The position numbers and the translations under genes are program-made. Positions 57,900-64,000 of a stretch of 64,000 bases of DNA are shown here, one piece after another (position 1 is the first letter of the stretch; the number at the start of each line of letters is the position of its first letter). The stretch covers positions 2,059,920 to 2,123,919 of the forward strand of contig NZ_KQ033912.1 in NCBI RefSeq assembly GCF_000969835.1. Direction: 5' to 3'. The DNA comes from Parabacteroides goldsteinii DSM 19448 = WAL 12034. Its GTDB lineage: Bacteria; Bacteroidota; Bacteroidia; Bacteroidales; Tannerellaceae. The notes below the pieces were generated by a model. The model made no database searches, was not told the DNA's origin, and was given only the letters and a program-made list of their open reading frames with translations.

Positions 57900-58304
57900 T
57901 TACTGCGTAGCAGGTGTACCATACATTTCAGTCATTTGTTTCCAAAAGTCCGCACAAAAGAAAGGAGTACATTGTGCATTACCTCCACGTTGACATTTTA
58001 CTGAAGCATCACTAACAATTATAGGAGCAATCCCATCAGCTCTAATTTTAACTTTTATTCCAAAAACAGAAACCTCAGAACCAGGTTCCCCTTCAACATC
58101 CATTGTACATGATGATGCTAGCCGTGACCAAAGAGGATGTGTCTCAATATCACCACTCGTTCCGGTATCATTACTCTGCCCCAACACTTCTAAATGAAGC
58201 GGATGATCCTTAACACCATAGCCACTCCAGGCGTATTGGATGTTTAACACAATTGCCAAAAGGAGCATTGCTCCACCGATTTTCAGAAAGCTTTTCTTTG
58301 TCAT
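57900..58304 (-). CDS. NVEALA-like four-cysteine exported peptide, copy 3
   Basis: 134 residues. It differs from copies 1 and 2 only at residue 2 (Thr instead of Lys, from base 58300), in the positively charged start of the signal. The ATG at 58304 follows the same GGAGGT site. It is the first peptide gene of the operon, 29 bases after the GT-C stop at 58333. Confidence 0.82.
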   Translation of the reverse strand: MTKKSFLKIGGAMLLLAIVLNIQYAWSGYGVKDHPLHLEVLGQSNDTGTSGDIETHPLWSRLASSCTMDVEGEPGSEVSVFGIKVKIRADGIAPIIVSDASVKCQRGGNAQCTPFFCADFWKQMTEMYGTPATQ

Positions 58305-58332
58305 GCTTACCTCCAACTTTAATTGTTATTAC

Positions 58333-59634
58333 TTATTGATTACGCATGAGTTGCTGTAACTCCTGCATATTTTTTATATCCTCTCGCTCGTTTATCAACT
58401 CCCGAAGTTCCTTTTTCACACTATCGCTATTTTTCCATTGCCTGACATAATAATTCGTGTAACAGCCCAAATAACACAAATAGAGAATCAACCCTACAAT
58501 CATCATGAACTGAATACGTTTCACTTTTAAATGTATGATCGTCACAAACAAATAGGCCATAAGAAGACAAACGCCAACACCCGGCAAATAGAGGTATCGA
58601 TCAGCCACAATCGCAAATCGTGATATAGGTATAATATGAAGTACAAATAACAGATGTATCAGGAAAAATAACGAAGTAAAAATAATGATCCTTTTTTGTC
58701 GTAACAGATAAATGCAACAAACGACAAAAACAACGACTACCGGATAAAACCAATAATGGAAAGGCATAGCGTATCCCGGTAAGATCGGGAAAGGATACAA
58801 ATAAGACAATTTAATGGGTATCAAACATTTTGTCAAATATTCGATTAAGGAATAAGCCGCAAAGACAACCCGGTCAATCAATGGATAATCCAGCTCTTCC
58901 CGCCGGAATCCCTGTGCCAGTATAGGGATAGTTCCCATATAAAGAAACAGCAGCAGAAATGGCAGTTTTTCTTCCCATATTTTCAGGCGAAACAGTCCTC
59001 TGTCTGTTACAAAATCGACCAGTAATAAACATAATGGAAATACCACAGCCTGTTCTTTCCCTAAACAGGAACAAAGAGCTAAAGCCAGGGTTGCCACATA
59101 ATAACTTAACTTTTCCGTACGGATATATTTTAAGTAGCACAACAGTCCCATTAAATAAAATGATGTATAAACAAGGACTTTGGATGCGCTTATCCAGGCA
59201 ACCGGTTCTACGTTGACCGGATGGACTGCCCATAACAAAGTAGCCAGAAAAACGATTTGTTTGTTGTACATCGTCGTAAGCCGGGATGATTGAGTCAATA
59301 GACCGGAAAGAAAAAAGTAAAGCAATACGACATTCAACAGATGTACTCCCAAACCGGCCAAATGAAATATCACCGGAGAGTACCCGAATAATGAATAAAT
59401 AAGTACATAGCCTATTTCATTCAGGGGCGAATACTGACCACCATGAGTTTCTGTGAAAATTCGGTACAGATTCTCCCAGGTAAGTCCCCCGGAAGTATAC
59501 GGATTAATCACACACCATTGATCATCCCAATAATACAGAAAATCATTTTCTGACAAAGGATGATAAACGATACACGTCATCACCAGTATAAAAAACAGAG
59601 GGCAATACCTTTTTATTCTTGTTGGCATATTCAT
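58333..59634 (-). CDS. GT-C-like polytopic membrane protein (TMTC/O-mannosyltransferase-like)
   Basis: This protein has 433 residues from the ATG at 59634; an ATG at 59694 would overlap the GT2 gene by 41 bases. There are about ten membrane helices. The first periplasmic loop has FLYYWDDQWCVINPY, with the acidic pair expected of GT-C enzymes. LLWAVHPVNVEPVAWISASK is a strong match to the TMTC/GT-C glycosyltransferase motif. It would move a sugar from a lipid carrier to an exported acceptor. It directly follows GT2 and precedes the peptide genes, so the peptides or propellers may be acceptors; this is inference. Confidence 0.8.
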   Translation of the reverse strand: MNMPTRIKRYCPLFFILVMTCIVYHPLSENDFLYYWDDQWCVINPYTSGGLTWENLYRIFTETHGGQYSPLNEIGYVLIYSLFGYSPVIFHLAGLGVHLLNVVLLYFFLSGLLTQSSRLTTMYNKQIVFLATLLWAVHPVNVEPVAWISASKVLVYTSFYLMGLLCYLKYIRTEKLSYYVATLALALCSCLGKEQAVVFPLCLLLVDFVTDRGLFRLKIWEEKLPFLLLFLYMGTIPILAQGFRREELDYPLIDRVVFAAYSLIEYLTKCLIPIKLSYLYPFPILPGYAMPFHYWFYPVVVVFVVCCIYLLRQKRIIIFTSLFFLIHLLFVLHIIPISRFAIVADRYLYLPGVGVCLLMAYLFVTIIHLKVKRIQFMMIVGLILYLCYLGCYTNYYVRQWKNSDSVKKELRELINEREDIKNMQELQQLMRNQ

Positions 59635-59653
59635 AGTATTTATATTTAGCCGG

Positions 59654-60607
59654 TTACACATTAAAAGATGACGAACAATTTCCCGACCGTACAATATATT
59701 CAGGACGGTTCTTGCACTGCATAAACATTTTACCCAAATACTCTCCTATAATACCGAGCATTAATAAGATTACTGCCCCCAACACAGAAATCAGTATAGC
59801 CAGAGACGCCCAGCCTGTCACAGCCTGCCCCGAAATAAAAACAGCATATAATACATAAATAATTTCCACAACGGAAAGTGATGCGAAAAAAGCAGCAAAA
59901 AGAACAGCCAAGCGTAACGGACGGATGCTGAAAGAGGTTATCCCGCAAACAGCAAACAAGACCATTTTCTTAAAAGAGTATTTTGTTGTTCCAGCATAGC
60001 GTATCCCTGCCTGATAAGGTATCTGTATCCGGCGAAAACCAACCCATGAAACCATCCCCCGCAAAAACAGGTATTCTTCACGGCAATCTCGCAAAACCTT
60101 GACAACTTTCTTGTCGAGTAGACGGAAATCTGCACCGTTTTCTGTTATCGCAATATCAGACAAAAAATCCATCAGACGATAAAAAAAACGAGAAGTAATC
60201 GTTTTGAAATAACTGCACTGTTTGTTATCTATTCTAATCGTATCCACGATATCATATCCATCCGCCCAATAAGTTAACATAGTAGAGATCAGAGATGAGG
60301 GGTGTTGCATATCCGCATCCATAGTAATAACGACGTCACCCTGTGCATAATCCAAACCGGCTTTCAATGCTTTCTGATGTCCAAAGTTCCGGGAAAAACT
60401 TAACCAACGAACATGAGGGTTCTGCTCTGATAGAGACAATAAGATCTCTAAAGTGCGGTCTGTACTTCCATCATCAACAAATATTAATTCATAAGGGAAA
60501 AGTAATTTATCCAATACAGGATGCAAATTCCGATATAGCATATCGATGCATTCCTCTTCATTGAAGCAAGGAATTATAATGGATATATTCCGGGGTGATT
60601 TTTTCAT
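59654..60607 (-). CDS. GT2 family glycosyltransferase (DPM1/GtrB-like) with two membrane helices
   Basis: This protein has 317 residues from the ATG at 60607; an ATG at 60613 adds two residues. The N-terminal GT-A domain has IIIPCFNEEE, FVDDGSTDRTLE and TMDADMQHP (the DXD-type metal site). RNFGHQKALKAGLDYAQGD is typical of polyprenyl-phosphate sugar transferases. Two C-terminal helices lie at about 232-255 and 265-292. It should load a sugar onto undecaprenyl phosphate, the donor for the GT-C-like protein that follows. It is the first gene of the peptide/propeller operon. Confidence 0.9.
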   Translation of the reverse strand: MKKSPRNISIIIPCFNEEECIDMLYRNLHPVLDKLLFPYELIFVDDGSTDRTLEILLSLSEQNPHVRWLSFSRNFGHQKALKAGLDYAQGDVVITMDADMQHPSSLISTMLTYWADGYDIVDTIRIDNKQCSYFKTITSRFFYRLMDFLSDIAITENGADFRLLDKKVVKVLRDCREEYLFLRGMVSWVGFRRIQIPYQAGIRYAGTTKYSFKKMVLFAVCGITSFSIRPLRLAVLFAAFFASLSVVEIIYVLYAVFISGQAVTGWASLAILISVLGAVILLMLGIIGEYLGKMFMQCKNRPEYIVRSGNCSSSFNV

Positions 60608-60640
60608 AAGCATTAAATATAATTATCCGTATACCATCCG

Positions 60641-60741
60641 TAAAAGAACTAACACTACACAGATGCTTTTTTAATACAAACGCATGAAAAAGGATAAATG
60701 ACCCCATTAAAAATAAAAAAAATGCTTCGACAAGAATAAAT
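60641..60741. repeat. About 100-bp direct repeat, copy A
   Basis: This segment matches 62256-62352 closely, for example at TTTTAATACAAACGCATGAA and AATGACCCCA, with small indels. It contains the end of a sigma-factor gene and its downstream flank. The copies lie 1.6 kb apart. Confidence 0.75.
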
Positions 60742-60814
60742 AAAATAATACCGGGGCATATTTTTCACGGATACGGTCAATCGCACGATAGATCAGTTTA
60801 CGGGTTCCCTCCCC
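60707..60814 (-). pseudogene. C-terminal remnant of an ECF sigma factor
   Basis: The minus strand reads EGTRKLIYRAIDRIREKYAP then VLFYLFLSKHFFYF and a stop. It is closely similar to the C-terminus of the sigma factor at 49111 (KGTRKLIYRAIERMREQYGP). The remnant stops at the hairpin at 60811. Nothing upstream of it continues the gene. Confidence 0.88.
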
Positions 60815-60860
60815 AACATGTCAAAGCCGTTCCGACCTAGCGTTTTTTGACATGTTGGGG
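60811..60860. repeat. Perfect 15-bp inverted repeat
   Basis: CCCCAACATGTCAAA and TTTGACATGTTGGGG flank a 20-base loop. It truncates the sigma remnant, so it may mark an insertion or recombination point. Confidence 0.8.
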
Positions 60861-60883
60861 GGAAAATAATAAGGATAAAGGTT

Positions 60884-60913
60884 TGTATATCCATTGAAAT
60901 GAATGGATATACA
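60884..60913. repeat. Perfect 12-bp inverted repeat
   Basis: TGTATATCCATT and AATGGATATACA flank a 6-base loop. Confidence 0.8.
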
Positions 60914-60960
60914 GGAATTGCTGAGTCGGTTATAGAAAAAGGTGAAACCTTCAGAGAAAA

Positions 60961-60997
60961 AGCTTACGTCTTTTTATCGAAAAGTTTACGTTTTTTT
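60961..60997. repeat. Two TACG-centred motifs 22 bp apart
   Basis: AGCTTACGTCTTTTT (60961) and AGTTTACGTTTTTTT (60983), each preceded by AAA. They resemble the pair at 32591-32632, which has the same period. Confidence 0.6.
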
Positions 60998-61012
60998 CAG
61001 AATGGGTAGGCA

Positions 61013-61093
61013 GCCATTTCAAATAAGTGCCGCAGTGATTTTTCATAACCGCGGCAACTACTGCAAATGACTGTAGCTGGTATTTAAAATGGC
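61013..61093. repeat. 81-nt structured segment closed by a 13-bp stem
   Basis: GCCATTTCAAATA pairs with TATTTAAAATGGC (one wobble). Inside are GCCGC/GCGGC and CTAC/GTAG stems, giving a multibranch shape. It is not a tRNA, as there is no T-loop motif. Confidence 0.6.
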
Positions 61094-61121
61094 TCCTACA
61101 AGCGGGATCCATATATTTATC

Positions 61122-61314
61122 TTTCAGCCTTCAGCCACTTCAAGTCGTTGATTTATAAAGTATTATCCTGAAATGATAATAAAACGTGTCATTGAGGTAA
61201 AATATGTACTGTAGCGTCCTGAAAATAGTTGTCAGATTGTATTTCTGCCAACTATTTTCATCCTTCAGGATTATGATCTGATTATCAAAGGGAGGAAGCT
61301 CCTGAAGGCTGAAA
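61122..61314. repeat. 193-nt nested inverted repeat, possible structured RNA
   Basis: The outer arms are perfect over 13 bp (TTTCAGCCTTCAG at 61122, CTGAAGGCTGAAA at 61302), followed by CTTC/GAAG. The middle arms are ATCCTGAA (61165) and TTCAGGAT (61264). The inner hairpin 61221-61259 has GAAAATAGTTG and CAACTATTTTC extended by CAG/CTG. Three levels of complementarity are nested in order. Confidence 0.65.
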
Positions 61315-61326
61315 CGTGTATAATGA

Positions 61327-61503
61327 ATAGATAGTTATATATGTGACGTTACATAGTTATCTATATGCAATTACATAGTGACTAAAATCCGGCCTATAGG
61401 GAAACAACTACTACCTTCAAGGGAATAAGCAGGCAGGATATAAAGAAACGGCAGCTGCCCTTTAGGGAAAAAACAGGTACATTTCCGGAGAATAAAGTCT
61501 GCT
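61327..61503. repeat. Degenerate 22-bp tandem array, about eight units
   Basis: Three units begin at 61327, 61349 and 61371 with ATAGATAGTTAT, TTACATAGTTAT and TTACATAGTGAC. Five more begin at 61394, 61416, 61438, 61460 and 61482 with CTATAGGGAAACAAC, TTCAAGGGAATAAGC, ATATAAAGAAACGGC, CTTTAGGGAAAAAAC and TTTCCGGAGAATAAA. The spacing is 22 bp throughout, except for one 23-bp step. Confidence 0.7.
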
Positions 61504-61504
61504 T

Positions 61505-61540
61505 GACCAGAATAGCAATGTATAAATAAATCCTTTTCAT
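61505..61540 (-). pseudogene. N-terminal remnant of the thioredoxin-like gene
   Basis: The minus strand reads MKRIYLYIAILV, matching the start of the protein at 50670-51293 (MKRIYLYIAILI), and even the following leader is similar. Homology ends at the 22-bp array. Confidence 0.8.
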
Positions 61541-61561
61541 ATATTTTCGATTTTATAATTA

Positions 61562-62043
61562 TTATTTCTTTACTTTCAACAAAAAGAGTACAGGATTTGT
61601 CTCACCAATGTTATTTCGGTCAGGGAATCGTTCCTCAATCATATTCTTTAATTCTTCGGCTCTTTCAGCAGCAAGAAGTCCTTCTTTCTGCCAATATTTA
61701 AATCCCTTATCAATAGCTGATTGTAAATTTTCTTGTTGAACAATAAGAGGTTCCCTAGTTCGTTTTAAAATACTCTTACGATCTACCTTACTCATTGATT
61801 TATCCTTATAATCAACAAAATATCTTGGAGTTAATTTATCTCCTCTCAAAGAAAAAATAGAATCACGCATATCTTCTACAAAAAGAATCTCGTTATCAAG
61901 TTTTCGAAAAATACAATCATTGATATATGACAATTTTTCAACAAGAGGATAATATTTATTTACGATTTCTCCTTTCTCATCCTTAATAACCAAGGAACAG
62001 GAAGGATCTCCAATAATCGGACATTCTCGATATAGATAAACAT
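61562..62043 (-). pseudogene. Broken six-bladed beta-propeller gene
   Basis: The fragment runs from YLYRECPIIGDPSCSLVIKD to the C-terminal FPDRNNIGETNPVLFLLKV and stop. It lacks the N-terminal half, and an internal block of about 80 residues is missing between KRTREPLIV and QQENLQSAIDKG. The protein is closer to the propeller part of the fusion gene (PLVEKLS, KRTR) than to copies 1-3. An ATG at 61993 would give 143 residues, but this is a decayed gene. Confidence 0.88.
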
Positions 62044-62139
62044 ACTACTTTTACTTTTAGCATTTTTTATGAAAAAGCTGTTCTAATATAGATAACGCTC
62101 TAAAATCAAGCTCTATCAGAACAGCCTTTCCCCTAATTA

Positions 62140-62265
62140 TTATTTAGCTGGTGCACCATGGACTTGAGCCATTTTGATCCAAAATTCTCCACAGTCCATT
62201 GAAGAACATTGTTCTTTCCCTCCATCTTCACATCTTGTTGAAGCTTCAGTCATAGTTAAAGAACC
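62140..62265 (-). pseudogene. C-terminal remnant of an NVEALA-like peptide gene
   Basis: The minus strand encodes GSLTMTEASTRCEDGGKEQC then SSMDCGEFWIKMAQVHGAPAK and a stop. The C-x7-C-x4-C pattern and GEFW match the fusion protein. The signal part is missing, replaced by the 100-bp repeat copy B. Confidence 0.88.
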
Positions 62266-62352
62266 AACATTACACAGATCCTTTTAATACAAACGCATGA
62301 AAAAAATAAATGACCCCACTAAAAATAGAGAAAATGCTTCGATAAGAATAAA
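62256..62352. repeat. About 100-bp direct repeat, copy B
   Basis: Matches 60641-60741. It joins the NVEALA remnant to the internally deleted sigma gene. Confidence 0.75.
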
Positions 62353-62486
62353 TGCATGATACAGACAAACCTATCGGTTGTAATATCCTCGGCAGCCAAA
62401 TCATTCCAGACATACAGGTTTGCAAACCGGAATGATTTAGCGTAATATTGCGTATATATAGTATTAAACAACTCTTTAACAGTCAT
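62319..62486 (-). pseudogene. Internally deleted ECF sigma factor gene
   Basis: The first 33 residues, MTVKELFNTIYTQYYAKSFR then FANLYVWNDLAAED, match the sigma factor at 40208. After ITTD the sequence jumps to LFLSKHFLYF and a stop, a C-terminus like that of the 60707 remnant. Regions 2.2 to 4 are gone, so it cannot work. The start lies two bases from the stop of the ATPase gene at 62488. Confidence 0.88.
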
Positions 62487-62487
62487 A

Positions 62488-64000
62488 TTATGATATCTTC
62501 CACTTATCCATGCTTCGGGTTCGGGAATCAAAATTCACTCCTATCTTTACCAACTTCCGTCTATCCATTTCAAACGGACGGGCATACCCTTGGCTTTCTA
62601 TTTGTTGCAACGCCTCTTCCACCGAACCATCCAACTTAAATTCAAAGATATAGATATAATCCTTCGTCTGCAAAATCATATCCGCACGACCATAAGAGGT
62701 GTGGTATTCCGCCTGGACATAAAGACCCATCAGTCTACAGACTATAAAAAGAACATTCTGATAGTACCGCTCTACCCCACCGGTCAATTCATACGGTACA
62801 CCATAGAAAAACGTCTGCAAGCGACGAAGGAAACCCTCCGGATTGCCTTTGCGGAGATCCGTTACAAAGTTCTTCAGTTGAAAAGCTGTCTCACCCTCTT
62901 TTACGGTAGTATAAAAAGGAAGCAGATAACGCATAAAACCTTCTTCCACCTCTTTATTGGGGAAGCCGAGCGTGTACATACCGAATTCCTCATCATACCC
63001 TTTGATGGTCAGGTAACCGCTTTGGTAGATGACAGGTATCGGGTTATAAGAGGCTATATCGATACTGTTCAATACATCCGCATCTATCTCTTCCCTGCCT
63101 ATTTCTGACAAATCGTATTCTGCCCGTTTCAACAATTCGACCAGATAGGTAGGAGTTCCCGTCTCAAACCAGTAACTGCCAAATTTCAATGTCTTAAACG
63201 TATTCAACAGACTAAAAGGATTATAGATTCCTATACTATTTTCAACAAAATGATACCCATCATAATTCAGCTCCAGTCTTTGGCAAATTTCCTCATACGT
63301 CTGCTTATTAGCTTTAGCAAGCTCATGCAACTGAGGTTCCAGATAATCATGAATTTCTTTTTCCGAAATCCCACAAACATCTACATAACGTTTATCCATG
63401 CTGATATCCTGCAGATTATTCAAATCGCTGAACACACTTACCTTTCCGAATTTCGTCACTCCGGTCAAGAAGGCAAAACGGATATATTTGTCCATGGTCT
63501 TCATGACCGAATAAAATGACTTCAACGTACTTCTGTAAGCCGCCTGCAATTCTTCATTCCCGATTGCCTGGAGCATCGGTTTGTCGTATTCATCGATCAG
63601 GATCACGACACGCTGACCGGTTTGTTCAACCGCACGCTCAACAATTCCCCGGAAACGCAGAGCAAGAGAAGTCTCACCGGCTCCGGTCCCATACAGCTTT
63701 TCCCACTTCAACAAAGTAAAGTTCAATATCCGCTCCAGACTTTCCGGAGTATTGTATTTTTCCGTATTCAGGTCTATATGCAAAATCGGATGTTTTATCC
63801 AATCCTTTTCCAGATTTTCCAATGCCAGCCCTTCAAAAAGCTCCTTCTTACCTTCAAAGTAAGCTTCCAGCGTTGAGATCAGCAGGCTTTTGCCGAAACG
63901 TCTTGGACGGCTCAGAAAGTAGTAACTCCCTGTCGTAGCCAATTCATGTACAAAAGCAGTTTTATCAATATAAAGATATCCATCTTTACGTAGCTTCTCA
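62488..64000 (-). CDS. AAA-ATPase-like / PD-(D/E)XK nuclease family protein (N-terminus cut by window)
   Basis: About 504 residues are present and the reading frame runs off the right edge; KLRKDGYLYIDKT before the Walker region shows that only the extreme N-terminus is missing. LSRPRRFGKSLL is Walker A-like and VVILIDEYDKPML Walker B-like, with NYDGYHF and NPFSLLNTF downstream. The C-terminal nuclease-like domain has GRADMI and YIFEFKLD, the expected D and ExK positions. It is a paralogue of the partial gene at 1-1151. The function of the family is not settled. Confidence 0.88.
   Translation of the reverse strand, partial: EKLRKDGYLYIDKTAFVHELATTGSYYFLSRPRRFGKSLLISTLEAYFEGKKELFEGLALENLEKDWIKHPILHIDLNTEKYNTPESLERILNFTLLKWEKLYGTGAGETSLALRFRGIVERAVEQTGQRVVILIDEYDKPMLQAIGNEELQAAYRSTLKSFYSVMKTMDKYIRFAFLTGVTKFGKVSVFSDLNNLQDISMDKRYVDVCGISEKEIHDYLEPQLHELAKANKQTYEEICQRLELNYDGYHFVENSIGIYNPFSLLNTFKTLKFGSYWFETGTPTYLVELLKRAEYDLSEIGREEIDADVLNSIDIASYNPIPVIYQSGYLTIKGYDEEFGMYTLGFPNKEVEEGFMRYLLPFYTTVKEGETAFQLKNFVTDLRKGNPEGFLRRLQTFFYGVPYELTGGVERYYQNVLFIVCRLMGLYVQAEYHTSYGRADMILQTKDYIYIFEFKLDGSVEEALQQIESQGYARPFEMDRRKLVKIGVNFDSRTRSMDKWKIS

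Larger units (their letters stand above)
56506..58316. repeat. Tandem 1,811-bp repeat, unit 3
   Basis: Same content as units 1 and 2. Its NVEALA end carries the only difference seen (base 58300, Lys to Thr). It adjoins the intact GT-C gene, whose 3' end supplied the spacer scars. Confidence 0.95.
60614..61561. other. Hairpin- and repeat-rich non-coding island with gene remnants
   Basis: No intact gene is present. From left to right: a 100-bp segment repeated at 62256-62352; a sigma-factor C-terminal remnant (60707-60814); a 15-bp-arm hairpin (60811-60860); a 12-bp-arm hairpin (60884-60913); a 22-bp motif pair (60961-60997); a 13-bp-arm structure (61013-61093); a 193-nt nested inverted repeat (61122-61314); an eight-unit degenerate 22-bp array (61327-61503); and a 12-codon thioredoxin-like remnant (61505-61540). 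The density of perfect inverted repeats is far above that of other intergenic regions here. Confidence 0.7.

Noticed and set aside
60811..60860. Possible invertible promoter between inverted repeats
   Set aside because: Only 20 bases lie between the arms, too little for a promoter, and no recombinase gene is near.
61013..61093. 81-nt branched fold resembling a tRNA
   Set aside because: There is no T-loop or anticodon-arm consensus, and the acceptor-like stem is 13 bp, far too long for a tRNA.
61562..61993. Intact 143-residue protein from the ATG at 61993
   Set aside because: Comparison with the full propellers shows loss of the N-terminal half and an internal block; it is a decayed gene.
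62319..62531. 70-residue protein overlapping the ATPase stop
   Set aside because: The frame opens inside the ATPase gene; the homologous part is only a truncated sigma N-terminus plus a displaced C-terminus.

Overview
The window comes from a gut-type Bacteroidota chromosome, most likely Parabacteroides or a close relative. This rests on two SusC/SusD systems with ECF-sigma/FecR control, many lipoproteins with acidic export signals, DUF3244 and NVEALA-type secreted proteins, TAnnTTTG-like promoter boxes and moderate GC. The species call is inference. No transposase, integrase, tRNA, rRNA or CRISPR array was found.

Layout. (1) 1-8.5 kb: the 5' part of an AAA-ATPase/PD-(D/E)XK gene, a secreted M16 peptidase, a lipoprotein plus DUF3244 pair, and a TPR/membrane/HTH regulator. 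(2) 9-19 kb: housekeeping genes: a TerB-DnaJ protein, a SIS isomerase, a PfkB kinase, a lipoprotein tyrosine phosphatase, a DEAD-box helicase, a GH20 hexosaminidase, and C69 and C1B peptidases. (3) 19-32.5 kb: a DUF4143 ATPase, then a galactoside-utilisation operon (mutarotase, GH36, GH2, DUF5107-TPR, MFS porter) with a divergent AraC regulator. (4) 33-41 kb and 41-49.7 kb: two sigma/FecR/SusC/SusD loci, the first ending in a metallophosphoesterase and the second in a DUF1735/discoidin lipoprotein. (5) 50-60.6 kb: one minus-strand operon of GT2, a GT-C-like membrane protein, repeated NVEALA-like peptide plus six-bladed beta-propeller lipoprotein pairs, a thioredoxin-like protein and signal peptidase I. 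(6) 60.6-62.5 kb: a graveyard of broken sigma, NVEALA, propeller and thioredoxin-like genes around a hairpin-rich, repeat-rich island. (7) A second AAA-ATPase/PD-(D/E)XK gene, cut by the right edge.

The most unusual part is the 50-62.5 kb secreted-peptide region. A 1,811-bp unit (NVEALA peptide + propeller + spacer) is present in three nearly identical tandem copies. A fourth, diverged pair has become a single fused gene. Each spacer carries a crippled remnant of the neighbouring GT-C gene's 3' end. A degraded paralogous cassette lies just upstream. The cassette contents (four-cysteine exported peptide, CxxC protein, dedicated signal peptidase, propeller lipoprotein, two glycosyltransferase-like proteins) suggest an exported, possibly modified peptide system of unknown purpose.

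A second theme is small palindrome arrays with 22- or 23-bp periods in several intergenic regions (8740-8823, 26662-26744, 32591-32632, 60961-60997, 61327-61503). A third is an 87-bp second copy of the AraC 3' end that brackets the first SusCD locus and differs from the gene only at synonymous sites.
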